DNA of 64,000 nt from Candidatus Hydrogenedentota bacterium (GCA_019637335.1 JAHBVV010000001.1:875440-939439), one strand, 5' to 3'; shown: positions 18,584 through 27,260, counted from the stretch's first letter. Made by a program: numbers and translations. Notes: generated by a model not told the origin, from the letters alone.

Positions 18584-19705
18584 TTATGCGGGCGCGCGGC
18601 TCACGGCGTCGAGCGCCGCGCGCACCTGCGCCTCGGTTATGTCGGTTCGCTGCACCACATGGCCGATGCGATCCGCCACGATAAACTTGAGTGTGCCCGC
18701 GCGGACTTTCTTGTCCTTGCGCATCGCCTGGACGACGTCGTCGGCCGGGAGTTCCGGCCAGGCGACCGGCAGTCCGTAGGCCTCGAAGACCGCCCGCTGC
18801 CGCGCAACAAAGGCGTCGTCCACAAGCCCCAGCTCGCGGGAGAGGGCGCCGGCGGCCACCATGCCGATGGCGATCGCCTCGCCGTGAAGGAAGGTCTCGT
18901 AGCGGGTCACCGCCTCGATGGCGTGGCCGAAGGTATGGCCGTAGTTCAGGTTTGCGCGGGCGCCGTGTTCCTTTTCGTCCCCCGCGACGACCGCGGCCTT
19001 GATCTCGCAGGAGCGGAGAATCGGCACGGCGAGGGCTTCGGGGTCCATGGCGAGGATGGCGGCGGCATTTTGCTCCATGAAGGCGAAGAGGTCTTCGTCG
19101 GCAATGATGCCGTGCTTGATGGCCTCCGCCAGGCCGGCGCGTAGCTCGCGATCGGGCAGGGTCTGCAGCAGCGCCATGTCCACGAGCACGCCGAGCGGCT
19201 GGTGGAACGCGCCAATGGTGTTCTTGCCGAGCGGGTGGTTGACGCCGGTCTTGCCGCCAACGCTCGAGTCCACCTGGGCCACGATGGTCGTGGGGATTTG
19301 GATGAACGGAACGCCGCGCATGAAGGAGGCGGCCGCGTAGCCGGCGACATCGCCCACGACGCCGCCGCCGAGCGCGAGCACGAGGCTGGTGCGATCCAGA
19401 CCGCCGGCGAGGAAGGTCCCGCAGATGGCTTCCACGGCGGCCATGCGCTTGTTCGGTTCGCCGGCGGGCATCGTGTGTACGTCCACCCCGTGACCGGCGT
19501 CCTCCAGCAGGGTGCGGACACGATCGGCGTAAAGCGGGCCGACATTGGAGTCGGTCACGATGCCCAGACGGCCCTTCACGCCGGTGCGCGCGACCATTTC
19601 CGGGAGGCGGTCGAGGATATCGCTTCCGATCAGGATCGGGTAGGCACGTTCGCCCAGTTCTACGTTGACCGTGCGCAGGGGCACGGCGGGATCGGCGTTG
19701 CTCAT
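18584..19705 (-). CDS. aroB: 3-dehydroquinate synthase
   Basis: Converts DAHP to 3-dehydroquinate, step two of the shikimate pathway, with NAD and a divalent metal. At 373 residues the length is normal. Visible motifs: the NAD-binding GGGVVGDVAGY at about 113-123, VDSSVGGKTGVN at 145-156, Lys/Asn in HPLGKNTIG, and the metal ligands Glu194 (GLAEAIKHG), His257 (NYGHTFGHAIE) and His274 (LHGEA). The gene heads an operon with the TPR and hypothetical genes. The mobile element at 19752-20116 sits just upstream, between this gene and any more distant promoter. Confidence 0.97.
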   Translation of the reverse strand: MSNADPAVPLRTVNVELGERAYPILIGSDILDRLPEMVARTGVKGRLGIVTDSNVGPLYADRVRTLLEDAGHGVDVHTMPAGEPNKRMAAVEAICGTFLAGGLDRTSLVLALGGGVVGDVAGYAAASFMRGVPFIQIPTTIVAQVDSSVGGKTGVNHPLGKNTIGAFHQPLGVLVDMALLQTLPDRELRAGLAEAIKHGIIADEDLFAFMEQNAAAILAMDPEALAVPILRSCEIKAAVVAGDEKEHGARANLNYGHTFGHAIEAVTRYETFLHGEAIAIGMVAAGALSRELGLVDDAFVARQRAVFEAYGLPVAWPELPADDVVQAMRKDKKVRAGTLKFIVADRIGHVVQRTDITEAQVRAALDAVSRAPA

Positions 19706-19751
19706 GGACTATTCCACCCTTCCGGATTCCCGGCGCGGGATTTGTTTTATC

Positions 19752-20116
19752 GTAACAGTTTGGCCGTCTGAAGTAGTCACCCTCGTCGCAGCCAACGGTG
19801 GCGGCTAACCGTGATCGAGCACCGTCATCCCCACGAAAGTGGGGATCCAGAGACCATGCAACGTTAACCTCGCAATCCCTCTGGATTCCCGCTTTCGCGG
19901 GAATGACAAATACATTTGGATTCCCGCCTTCGCGGAAATGACGAATACATCTGGATTCCCGCTTTCGCGGGAATGACGAATACATCTGGATTCCCGCCTT
20001 CGCGGAATTGACGAATACTTCTGGATTCCCGCTTTCGCGGGAATGACGAATACATCCAGTGTAAGTAAGGCATCTCGTATCGGCGAACGCCTTACTTCAG
20101 ACGGCTAACGTGTTAC
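19752..20116. mobile_element. 365-bp MITE with 8-bp target duplication
   Basis: The ends are inverted: GTAACAGTTTGGCCGTCTGA at 19752 and, on the other strand from 20116, GTAACACGTTAGCCGTCTGA, matching at 19 of 22 positions. Immediately outside both ends is the perfect direct repeat GTTTTATC (19744-19751 and 20117-20124). No gene lies inside; the interior is the 35-bp array. GTAA termini and 8-bp duplications are features of the IS66 family, so this is probably an IS66-type non-autonomous element. That family link is inference. Confidence 0.85.
19882..20056. repeat. Five tandem 35-bp units with dRS3-like palindrome
   Basis: Each unit contains ATTCCC-N8-GGGAAT or a close variant, followed by GACGAATACATCTGG. 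Units 1, 3 and 5 are perfect palindromes. Units 2 and 4 share a broken right arm, so the real period is about 70 bp. The core fits the dRS3 pattern known from Neisseria. A related dyad (CATCCCCAC...GTGGGGATCC) lies at 19825-19853. There are no unique spacers. Confidence 0.92.
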
Positions 20117-20150
20117 GTTTTATCTTGACGAATTCGGCGGCGCGATCGGA

Positions 20151-21185
20151 TCAGTACGCCACTTTCACGGTGCGCTTCGTATCCGCGGCCTTTTCGGCGG
20201 CCAGGATCACGGCGAGGCTCTTGAGACCCTCTTCGCCGGAGCAGAAGGGCTCTTCCTGGCCAAGGATGGCGCGCACGAAGGAACCGCCGATGTCGAGGCC
20301 CCACGAGTCCTCATAACGGATGGGTGCGGGGGGCAGATCGAACACGATCTCGCAGCGGGGATTGGTCATGCGCGCCACGAGCGGCTTGTCGGCGTGAAGC
20401 AGCACTTCGAGCGTGCCCTTCGTGCAGTGGATGATGGTGTAGTTCATCATGCCGCCCTGCAGGGTCCACGAGGCGGCCAGCGTGCCCATGCCGCCATCCT
20501 TGAAGGTGAAGGAGGAGACGAAGTTGTCCTCCACGTCGGTGCGCTTCTTCTCCAGGGTGCCGTAGAAGGCGCGGATCTCCTCCACTTCCTTTCCGGTGAT
20601 AAAGCGGATGGCGTCGGCCTTGTGCACGCCCAGGTCGGCCATGGCTCCGAAGCGCGCGTCCTTCTTCTTGAAGAACCATTTCGCGTCGGGCGCCCAGTGT
20701 TCCGGGCCCTCGTGCCCGCACATGCCGGTCACGTGCAGCACCTCGCCGAGAAAACCGCTCTGGATGATCTCGCGCGCCTTCTTGTGGGCGGGGTAGTTGC
20801 GCATGCTCTGGTTCACGACGAGGAGCTTACCGGCCTTTTTCGATTCGGCGACCATTTTCTTCGCCTCGGCCAGGCTCATGGCCATGGGCTTTTCCACCAT
20901 GACGTGCTTGCCGGCGCGGGCGGCCATGATGCTGCACTCGCCGTGGTATTTGTTGGGCATACAGACGGAGACGGCTTCGACCTCCGGATTTTTCAGCAGC
21001 TCCCGGTAGTCGGTGTAGATCTGGGCCTCGGGCGCGAAGCGCTCGGCCATGGCCGCGGCGCGCGGGCGGCTCGCATCGCAGAAGGCCACCAGGTCGGCCT
21101 GGCCGCAGGTGGCGTAGTCGGGGATGTGGAGGCGTTCGGCGATGGCGCCGCAGCCGATAATTCCTACTTTGACACGTTTGGACAC
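20151..21185 (-). CDS. Gfo/Idh/MocA-family oxidoreductase
   Basis: A 344-residue NAD(P)-dependent dehydrogenase, probably acting on a sugar or cyclitol. The Rossmann start is VGIIGCGAIAERLHIP (residues about 7-22). Next come CDASR, VSVCMPNKYHGE and the family signature with catalytic Lys in KHVMVEKPMAMSLAEAKKM (about 93-111). The C-terminal alpha/beta domain includes GAMADLGVHKADAIRFI, where the His is in the usual catalytic region. No signal peptide, so cytoplasmic. Substrate cannot be predicted; the sulfatase-like neighbour upstream suggests glycan degradation. Confidence 0.93.
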   Translation of the reverse strand: MSKRVKVGIIGCGAIAERLHIPDYATCGQADLVAFCDASRPRAAAMAERFAPEAQIYTDYRELLKNPEVEAVSVCMPNKYHGECSIMAARAGKHVMVEKPMAMSLAEAKKMVAESKKAGKLLVVNQSMRNYPAHKKAREIIQSGFLGEVLHVTGMCGHEGPEHWAPDAKWFFKKKDARFGAMADLGVHKADAIRFITGKEVEEIRAFYGTLEKKRTDVEDNFVSSFTFKDGGMGTLAASWTLQGGMMNYTIIHCTKGTLEVLLHADKPLVARMTNPRCEIVFDLPPAPIRYEDSWGLDIGGSFVRAILGQEEPFCSGEEGLKSLAVILAAEKAADTKRTVKVAY

Positions 21186-21328
21186 AAAAGGACTCCTTCC
21201 AGGAAGTAATTGAACAGGCGCGCGCCGGGCAACTCAATCGGTCGAATTGGGCAGGCGTTCCCGGCGGCGGCAGCGAACCGGTATTGTAGTCGGGCGGGGG
21301 CCGGGAAGTAAACCGGCGCGCGGGACGG

Positions 21329-23377
21329 CTACAGGTAGCCCATGCCTTCGAGGCCCTGTTCGAGGTCGCGGTTGAACTCCGGCGCGGCGCCGTCCTCCCC
21401 GCCGAAAAAGGCGGGGAAACTGTCGAGCCAGGCGTCCAGCATGGCGTTGAGGCGATCGGCGGCGTCGGGCTGATCGCCGGCGATATTCCGCGTCTCCCCG
21501 GGGTCGTCCGCGAGGTTGTAAAGTTCAAGCGCCTCGCCGCCCAGCGTGCGGATGAGCTTGTAGTCGCCCTGGCGCACCATGATCTTCGGGTTATCGGCGC
21601 GGTTGGTCGTGCCCAGGGCGAAGATCGGTATGTCGGTCGGGAGCGCGGCCTCCCCGCGCAGCGCCGGGGCCAGGCTCGTTCCGCGCCACGCCGCCGACGG
21701 GTCCGCGCCCATGAGCTCGGCGAGGGTGGGCAGCAGGTGGATCGCGGAGACGGGCGCCGTCTCCACACCGGTAGCGACGCCGGGGCCCGCGACGATGAGC
21801 GGGACGCGGATCTGTTCCTCGTAGAGCGATTGGCCATGCCCCCACGCCCCGTGATCCCAGAGTTCCTCGCCGTGGTCGGAGGTGAAGCAGACATAGGTCT
21901 CCCCCCCCACGCCGGCGCGTTCCAGCGCATCCATCAGACGCCCAACAAAGGCGTCCACGTAGGTCACTTCGCCCTCGTAGAGCGACCGCACGTAATCACG
22001 GTGTTCCTCGTCCACGGCGAAGTTTTGCCCGAGGATGGGGATGCCCCATTCCTCGCCGCCGGCATAGGGATGGAAAAAGGGCCAGGGGCCTTCGGGCACG
22101 CGGCGCAGGCAGGCAGGCGGATCGTAGGGCGCGTGGGGATCGATATAGTGCACCCAGAGGTAGAACGGCTGATCGCGGTGGCGCCGGATGAAGGCCTGCG
22201 CGTAGCGGTCGAGTGCGATGGTGGTGTTGTGCGGGCGAATATCGGCGAGGGCGGGCAGCCAGGCGCGAACGAGTGCGCCCAGCAGCGGGGTCTGGCGCAG
22301 GTAGCCCTCTTCCGCCAGCAGGATCGGGTGGGAGCTGGCGTGCGCCTGGATTCCCGCCATCATGCCGGGGATGCTCGGGAGGAACGCATTGGCGGTGAAG
22401 GCGCCGGTCGCGTAACCGGCGGCGGAAAGCTGTTCCGCCAGCGCCGGAAACGAAGCATCCACCTCGTACTGGTTCATCTCCAGCGACCACTGACCGTGAC
22501 CCGCGTTGGGCGTGAGGGTTTTTGGATACTGCGAGGAGAAGAGGCCCGTCATGGACGGCAGGGTCCAGGGCGCGAGGGCATAGTGCTGGTCGAAGCGCAT
22601 GCCGCGGGCGGCCAGGCGTTCGAGCGCGGGCGTGGGCACGGGACCGCCATAGGCGCCGCAGTAGTCCGCCCGGAGCGTATCCGCTATGACGAAGACCAGG
22701 TTGGGGCGTTCCTCGTCCGCGGGCCGGTGCGGGGCGTAGGGCAGGATCGACGCGGCGAGCGGCGGGGTCATGATTAGAAGCAAGCCCGCCGCGAACGCGG
22801 CGCCCGCGCCGCGAATCCAGGCGGCGGCGGAAAGCACGCCGGCGGCGGAGAGCAACATGCCCGCCGGCATCAGGGTCACCCAGCGCGCGCGATCGGGGGC
22901 GTACAGGAAGTATTCGCCCGCCGCGATGAGCGCCGCGTTGGCCGCGAGCCAGCACAGGGCCATAAAGCCCGCGAACTGGCGCGACCTCCACCACCCGGAG
23001 CGCGGTCCCAGCCAGGCCGCGCCGCCCGCACCCGCGAGCACGCCGATCACCAGGGCGTCGTCCGCCGTGGGTGTGTGCTCCCGGTGTATGCTCAGCAGCG
23101 CCCAGACAATCACGCCCGCGAGGGACGGCGCGGCGGCCCTAAGCGCGCCGGGGCTCAAACCGACGCGGCGGAGCAACACGCTCGCAACGGCGGACAGGAT
23201 CACCAGGGCGGCGGCATAGGCCAGAAAGACCACGGTGATGCCGGCTACGTCATGCGGCAGGATCCCGCTCCACTGCGACGCCCGGTGGGCCTTGAGCAGC
23301 TCCAGGAAAATAAAAAACAGCGCCAGCGCGCCCGCAAGCGCCGCCCGATCGCCGCGCCTGGGTGAGTTATTCCGCAT
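21329..23377 (-). CDS. Membrane-anchored sulfatase-superfamily enzyme
   Basis: 682 residues. About six N-terminal membrane helices (residues 12-215) precede an extracytoplasmic alkaline-phosphatase-superfamily domain. Metal and active-site motifs are FVIADTLRADYCGAYGG (Asp233), APWTLPSMTGLFSSQ (270-283), FYLWVHYIDPHAPYDPP and CFTSDHGEELWDHGAWGHG. At the position where true sulfatases have Cys or Ser (C/S-x-P-S-R), this protein has Thr272 in TLPSM. Formylglycine cannot form there, so it may be a phosphotransferase or phosphodiesterase of this superfamily rather than a sulfatase. Start 23377 is chosen for its GGAGG; the longer frame reaches into repeats. Confidence 0.88.
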   Translation of the reverse strand: MRNNSPRRGDRAALAGALALFFIFLELLKAHRASQWSGILPHDVAGITVVFLAYAAALVILSAVASVLLRRVGLSPGALRAAAPSLAGVIVWALLSIHREHTPTADDALVIGVLAGAGGAAWLGPRSGWWRSRQFAGFMALCWLAANAALIAAGEYFLYAPDRARWVTLMPAGMLLSAAGVLSAAAWIRGAGAAFAAGLLLIMTPPLAASILPYAPHRPADEERPNLVFVIADTLRADYCGAYGGPVPTPALERLAARGMRFDQHYALAPWTLPSMTGLFSSQYPKTLTPNAGHGQWSLEMNQYEVDASFPALAEQLSAAGYATGAFTANAFLPSIPGMMAGIQAHASSHPILLAEEGYLRQTPLLGALVRAWLPALADIRPHNTTIALDRYAQAFIRRHRDQPFYLWVHYIDPHAPYDPPACLRRVPEGPWPFFHPYAGGEEWGIPILGQNFAVDEEHRDYVRSLYEGEVTYVDAFVGRLMDALERAGVGGETYVCFTSDHGEELWDHGAWGHGQSLYEEQIRVPLIVAGPGVATGVETAPVSAIHLLPTLAELMGADPSAAWRGTSLAPALRGEAALPTDIPIFALGTTNRADNPKIMVRQGDYKLIRTLGGEALELYNLADDPGETRNIAGDQPDAADRLNAMLDAWLDSFPAFFGGEDGAAPEFNRDLEQGLEGMGYL

Positions 23378-23613
23378 CGGGGCCGAACCTCCTTGTGTCC
23401 AGTATTCTATCCCGCGCCACCCCGCCGAACGGAAGTGGCGATGCGGACTGCGCCGCGCTCGGAACCGCATTGCGACCGTCGCGCCATGCCCCTTTCAGGC
23501 TGGACGCGCAGCCGAACGCCCGCGCGACACCATACGCGGGCGCTCCCCAGGCGCGCAACAATCGCCCGAATTCCCCGGTACAGTCTTTCATGATGCATCG
23601 CATCGCTCGTTAA

Positions 23614-24004
23614 GGATGAAAAGCCGGTTGCTTTGCAACCGGTACACAGCCGGGACGGCTGTGCCACGTTCTTTGCGCGCTTCACCTTGGTTCCAGAGAT
23701 TACCTTTGAAGGAAGGTGGCACAGGCGTCCCGTTTGTGTATTTTCGGAGCAGGCGCCCGGGATTACGGGGTGGCTGGGGCGCTTCTTCGGCTGGTGCGTC
23801 GGCTGCCTGGCCCGCGACGGGACAGCCGCGCCGGTTGTCCGTACTACGGCTTCGTTGAGCGCGCATTCTGACCCGCTCGGGCTGCGCGTACCCGAGGTGG
23901 TGGGGCGCCGCAGTCCCTGGGAGGCGTCACTTGTTGCGGATGAAAAGCCGGTTGCTTTGCAACCGGTACACAGCCGGGACGGCTGTGCCACGTTCTTTGC
24001 GCGC
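23614..24004 (+). repeat. 67-bp direct repeat pair
   Basis: GGATGAAAAGCCGGTTGCTT and the next 47 bases are identical at 23614-23680 and 23938-24004. The unit contains two small dyads (CCGGTTGCTTTGCAACCGG and CAGCCGGGACGGCTG). Similar CGGGACGGCTGTGCCAC phrases make false open frames on the minus strand. No gene is seen from 23378 to 24127. Confidence 0.88.
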
Positions 24005-24127
24005 TCGTCTGTGTGTTTTCGTGGCAGCCTCGCACGCTCAAGCCTTCGCGGCGGAGCCGAGGAGCTTGAACGCCGGAGATCCGCCGCAGGAGGATGGCGC
24101 CGTTGGTTATAGCGAAATGCCCTGTGG

Positions 24128-24133
24128 TATACT
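24128..24133 (+). promoter_or_regulatory. -10 box of the tRNA-Pro gene
   Basis: TATACT lies 12 bases before the tRNA 5' end. A weak TTGGTT at 24103-24108 has a 19-base spacing, so the -35 element is uncertain. Confidence 0.5.
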
Positions 24134-24145
24134 TCGCGTTCCGGT

Positions 24146-24223
24146 CGGGGTGTAGCGCAGTCCGGTTAGCGCACCTGCTTTGGGAGCAGGGGGCCGTCAG
24201 TTCGAATCTGACCACCCCGACCA
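24146..24223 (+). tRNA. tRNA-Pro (anticodon UGG)
   Basis: A full cloverleaf can be drawn. Acceptor stem CGGGGTG/CACCCCG; D arm GCGC...GCGC with AGTCCGGTTA; anticodon stem CCTGC/GCAGG with loop TTTGGGA (anticodon TGG); five-base variable loop; T arm GTCAG-TTCGAAT-CTGAC; discriminator A and encoded CCA. The C1 and A73 identity bases are as expected for bacterial tRNA-Pro. No duplicated 3' end is seen downstream, so there is no sign of an integrated island. Confidence 0.97.
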
Positions 24224-24834
24224 TTTAGAGTCAACTTAAGCCAATGACTTACGTTATCGAGCCATTGGCTTTTCTGCTTCATCAACGCCAACACGGCGCG
24301 TGTGCCGGCGGAGCTGTGGAATGTCTCCGGGCGCTCCCTGCCGGACGCGGGATGCGGACCTGTGCAAGATTCGCGCGCCGCTTTGCGCAATCCGCTTGCG
24401 AATCGGCAGGCCCGTGAAGCAGCGAGAGTTTGACACTGGATTCGAGGGTCTGATACCGTCGAGAGCGTCCGCTGTGGCGCATGTGAATTGTTCTGGAGAG
24501 CCGGCATGGCCGTCTCATGGGCCGCTGGGGGAGGCCGGTTGCGCCACAGGCCGTGTTTGGCGTCCCCATCCGTCATACCTGAAACTTTCGGGTTGGGAAC
24601 AGGGTCGCATTAGGCGATGTTAGCGCCTCTTGTTCGGTTCCAGTGCTCCTTACGATGATGGCCCGTTGTGGATCCTGGCCCCAACGCTTGATGGCCCGGG
24701 CGGCAAGACGCCAATCCGATATGACCCCTCTTGGTGTTGCACGTTGTTCCCGCCGTTGCGGTCGCTTGTGACGGCCGCGACGAAGCGTGGCGTTTCGGAG
24801 TCAGAAGAATGGGTAGCGCCAATGAATCGTTGCC
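24224..24834. other. Gene-free spacer
   Basis: Six hundred bases between the tRNA and the antiporter operon show no convincing coding frame and no repeat from the other families. The promoter for the operon should lie here, but no strong -35/-10 pair could be fixed. Confidence 0.6.
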
Positions 24835-25374
24835 ATGAATAGCAATGCCGTCCCTCCGGTTTCCGGTGGCGGGAACTCGGTGAGCTTTCTATCCTTCGCC
24901 CTCGGGTTTCTTGTCTGGGGGACGGTCTGGATGGTTCTCACGGAGTGGAACGCGGGGTCTCTAGTGGTTGGCCTCCCGACGGCGGGCCTGGCGGGGTATC
25001 TTTATGCCCGTACGCGAGCCGGCAGGGTTGCGCTTCCCGCGCCAATCCCCCTGGCTCGCTTTCTGCCGTACTTTGTGTGGAAGTCCCTGCTTTCCGGCGT
25101 GGACATTGCCGTTCGCGTAATGTCGCCGCGAGTTCGTGTGGCTCCTGGTTTCTTTGTCCATGAGACTGCTTTGGAGCAGGCGGAAGCCCGCGTTTTTTTT
25201 GCCAACACGGTCAGTCTGATACCGGGCACGCTCAGCGTAATGTTTGAGGGGGACCGGCTACATGTCCATACCATCGATGTGCGGGAGCCGAACCAGGCGA
25301 ACCTCCGCCAACTTGAACGGCAGGTAGCGGCGCTTTTCCGCGACGAGGGCCAACATGGGGAGTACTCCGCGTAG
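24835..25374 (+). CDS. mrpE: Na+/H+ antiporter subunit E (MrpE/MbhA type)
   Basis: The 179-residue membrane subunit opens the antiporter operon. Two N-terminal hydrophobic segments (about 17-35 and 42-60) are followed by LARFLPYFVWKSLLSGVDIAVRV. The soluble C-terminal domain holds the family hallmark NTVSLIPGTLSVMFEGDRLHVHTID (about 123-147). MrpE has no catalytic residue; it helps assemble the complex. The stop codon overlaps the next start by one base (TAGTG). The first 15 residues are Gly/Ser/Pro-rich and may be a start-site overcall. Confidence 0.92.
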   Translation: MNSNAVPPVSGGGNSVSFLSFALGFLVWGTVWMVLTEWNAGSLVVGLPTAGLAGYLYARTRAGRVALPAPIPLARFLPYFVWKSLLSGVDIAVRVMSPRVRVAPGFFVHETALEQAEARVFFANTVSLIPGTLSVMFEGDRLHVHTIDVREPNQANLRQLERQVAALFRDEGQHGEYSA

Positions 25375-25646
25375 TGCAATCGGCAAGTCTGTTAATTGTA
25401 TTGGTTTTGCTGATAAGCCTGGGGCTTGGTCTCACCCGGATCGCGCTCGGCCCGACGGTCGCCGATAGTCTCCTGGGGGTACAGTTCACTTCGACTATTG
25501 GAATCGCGTTACTCCCGCTTATTGGAATCATGTGGGGTGTTCCGGCCCTCGTGGATATCGCGTTGGTTCTCGCGGTTCTCGGGGTCCCGGCGACGCTCGC
25601 TTTCCTGCGGTACGACAGAAGACACAACGGCGGGGACGGCACGTGA
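25374..25646 (+). CDS. mrpF: Antiporter subunit F (MrpF/MbhB type)
   Basis: A 90-residue protein with three hydrophobic helices: SLLIVLVLLISLGLGLTRIA, TSTIGIALLPLIGIM and ALVDIALVLAVLGVPATLAFL. The motif TRIALGPTVADSLLGVQF is the MrpF signature region. It starts at GTG 25374, overlapping the mrpE stop, and overlaps mrpG by four bases. This translational coupling is seen through most of the operon. Confidence 0.92.
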   Translation: MQSASLLIVLVLLISLGLGLTRIALGPTVADSLLGVQFTSTIGIALLPLIGIMWGVPALVDIALVLAVLGVPATLAFLRYDRRHNGGDGT

Positions 25647-25945
25647 GCGCGGCTGAATGGGTTTCCATTTCGCTGTGCGCGGTGGGCTCTTTCTTCTTCC
25701 TGGCCGGCAGCGTCGGGATGATGCGCCTTCCCGACGTGTTTCTGCGGATCCATGCCTCGGCCAAGGCGGACAATCTCGGTCTGGCGTTTGTGCTTGCGGG
25801 GGTGGCGATGGAGGCCGGATCGCTTTCGCTCGGCCTGAAACTGCTTCTGATCTGGGTTTTGCTGATTGTCTCGAGCGCGACCTCGTGCAATCTGATCGCG
25901 CAGAAGGCCATAGAAGAGAACAACCTACGGAGAAGACCGAAGTGA
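25643..25945 (+). CDS. mrpG: Antiporter subunit G (MrpG/MbhC type)
   Basis: A 100-residue protein with three membrane helices and the characteristic first-loop sequence GSVGMMRLPDVFLRIHASAKADNLG (about 19-43). The GTG at 25643 overlaps the preceding stop as GTGA and avoids a long frame-shifted N-terminus. The C-terminus is basic. Part of the E-F-G block conserved in Mrp and Mbh complexes. Confidence 0.93.
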   Translation: MSAAEWVSISLCAVGSFFFLAGSVGMMRLPDVFLRIHASAKADNLGLAFVLAGVAMEAGSLSLGLKLLLIWVLLIVSSATSCNLIAQKAIEENNLRRRPK

Positions 25946-26214
25946 CTACACTCCAGTTGATTTCGGATCTTATGCTTGCAGGCGGATTAATCGTGCTGGC
26001 CTGCGCCTCAATGCTTTGCAGGAACCTCACCCGCTGTGTCGTGCTGTTTATGTCGTTCGGGCTGCTGATGGCGTTCTCCTGGGCCCGGCTGGACGCGCCC
26101 GACATCGCCCTGGTCGAAGTCTGTATCGGCTCTGGGCTCACCGGGGCCCTCCTGCTTTCCACCATCAGCTTCCTTGATCGACCCGCGCGGCGGAACGAAG
26201 CCGGAGGGAACTGA
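25942..26214 (+). CDS. MbhD-like subunit (DUF4040)
   Basis: A 90-residue protein equivalent to the C-terminal part of MrpA, which in archaeal membrane-bound hydrogenase is a separate subunit, MbhD. The hallmark is the second and third helices with LTRCVVLFMSFGLLMAFSWA followed by LDAPDIALVEVCIGSGLTGALLL (about 51-73), which carries conserved acidic residues thought to lie in the ion path. The start is GTG 25942, in a GTGA overlap with mrpG. No full-length MrpA is encoded here. Confidence 0.85.
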   Translation: MTTLQLISDLMLAGGLIVLACASMLCRNLTRCVVLFMSFGLLMAFSWARLDAPDIALVEVCIGSGLTGALLLSTISFLDRPARRNEAGGN

Positions 26215-26217
26215 CGG

Positions 26218-26937
26218 ATGCGCGATGAGGAAGTAGATGCGAAATGGCCGGCGCTGGCGCTCATCTGCATACTGCCATTGCTTGGATTGCTGATCGCTTC
26301 AGCGGCCGAAGTCGCGCACGCGCCCCGCGGTCTCGCCCGGGAAATCGCCGAGCATCTATCCGGCGCCGGGGTGGACAATCCGGTCACCGCGGTCTTGCTG
26401 AACTTTCGTAGCTTCGACACGTTACTGGAGGTTGCTGTTCTCCTGGTCGCGCTGCTCGGGATCGCGGTTGTGACGGGCGAAACGGCCGCTCCGCGCCCGG
26501 GCGCGCTGCCGCTCGATGACGTGATATTACGGGGCGTCGTGAGCCTGCTGGCGTCCGCCATCGCCGCCGTGGGCGGCTATCTGCTGTGGGTGGGCGGGCA
26601 CGCCCCGGGAGGGGCGTTTCAGGCCGGGGCCTTGCTGGCTTCCGTATTCGTCCTGTTGTTGCTTTCCGGCCACGACGTCTGGAATATGTATTCTCCTCGC
26701 ACGGAGCGCGTGTTCCTTACGGCGGGAATCGCGACGTTCCTGATAGTGGGGCTGTGGGTTTCCGCGGGCGATCGAAACTTCCTTGAATATCCCGGCGCCT
26801 GGGCGAAGGAGCTGATACTGGTGATTGAGGCGGCGTGCACCGTGTCCATTGGCGTGATGCTGTTCGGCATGTATCGTGGCGGCTTTCGCTCCGTTACAAG
26901 GCGGCGCAACCGCCGATCGGAGGGAATGGAAGGATGA
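26218..26937 (+). CDS. Fused MbhE + MrpB antiporter subunit
   Basis: 239 residues with two parts. Residues about 1-90 match MbhE, the last piece of MrpA: an N-terminal helix, then NPVTAVLLNFRSFDTLLEVAVLLVALLGI. Residues about 95-230 match MrpB/MnhB with four helices, including LLWVGGHAPGGAFQAGALLASVFVLL, where GGxxPGGGFQ-type motifs are typical. In archaeal Mbh these are separate genes (MbhE, MbhF), so this is a fusion. It overlaps mrpC by four bases. Confidence 0.88.
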   Translation: MRDEEVDAKWPALALICILPLLGLLIASAAEVAHAPRGLAREIAEHLSGAGVDNPVTAVLLNFRSFDTLLEVAVLLVALLGIAVVTGETAAPRPGALPLDDVILRGVVSLLASAIAAVGGYLLWVGGHAPGGAFQAGALLASVFVLLLLSGHDVWNMYSPRTERVFLTAGIATFLIVGLWVSAGDRNFLEYPGAWAKELILVIEAACTVSIGVMLFGMYRGGFRSVTRRRNRRSEGMEG

Positions 26938-27260
26938 CCCATTCGGGCTTGTATGCCGTAACGGGCGTGATTCTTTTCGGCCTGGGGCTCTGGGGAGTGA
27001 GCGCGCTGGTAAACCCTATCCGCAAGGTAATCGGGCTGAACGTTATGAGTGTCGGAGTATTCTTGACCCTGGTCGCCTTCGGCTTCCGGGAGCCGCCGGC
27101 GCAAACGGATTCGGTGCCGCAGGCCATGGTGCTTACCGGCATTGTAGTATCGGTTAGCGCAACCGCGCTCGCGCTGGCGCTTGTGCGGAGGCAGGGGATC
27201 GACCTGCCGCATGCGCCCGACGCATGCGCCCATGGAGAACGAAAGCGCCCGGAACAATGA
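26934..27260 (+). CDS. mrpC: Antiporter subunit C (MrpC/MbhG, NuoK-like)
   Basis: A 108-residue NuoK-like subunit. Three helices: GLYAVTGVILFGLGLWGVSA, KVIGLNVMSVGVFLTLVAFG and AMVLTGIVVSVSATALALAL. The motif GLNVMSVGVFL corresponds to the conserved G-x-E/N-x-M segment of NuoK/MrpC; here the position often occupied by Glu is Asn, as is common in MrpC. ATG 26934 overlaps the previous stop (ATGA), and the next gene again starts in an ATGA overlap. Confidence 0.92.
   Translation: MTHSGLYAVTGVILFGLGLWGVSALVNPIRKVIGLNVMSVGVFLTLVAFGFREPPAQTDSVPQAMVLTGIVVSVSATALALALVRRQGIDLPHAPDACAHGERKRPEQ

Noticed and set aside
18030-19985. A 651-codon minus-strand frame spanning TPR and aroB genes
   Set aside because: It is a +1 shadow on the same strand, Arg-rich, and conflicts with aroB motifs. 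Its start lies in the tandem repeat array.
19882-20056. Possible CRISPR array
   Set aside because: The units are contiguous with no unique spacers, no leader and no cas genes.
23407-24224. Several frames of 90-190 codons between the sulfatase-like gene and the tRNA
   Set aside because: They are translations of the 67-bp direct repeats and similar phrases (AQPSRLCTGCKATGFS), with no family support.
24146-24834. tRNA-Pro as an integration site for an island
   Set aside because: No duplicated tRNA 3' end and no integrase are found downstream.
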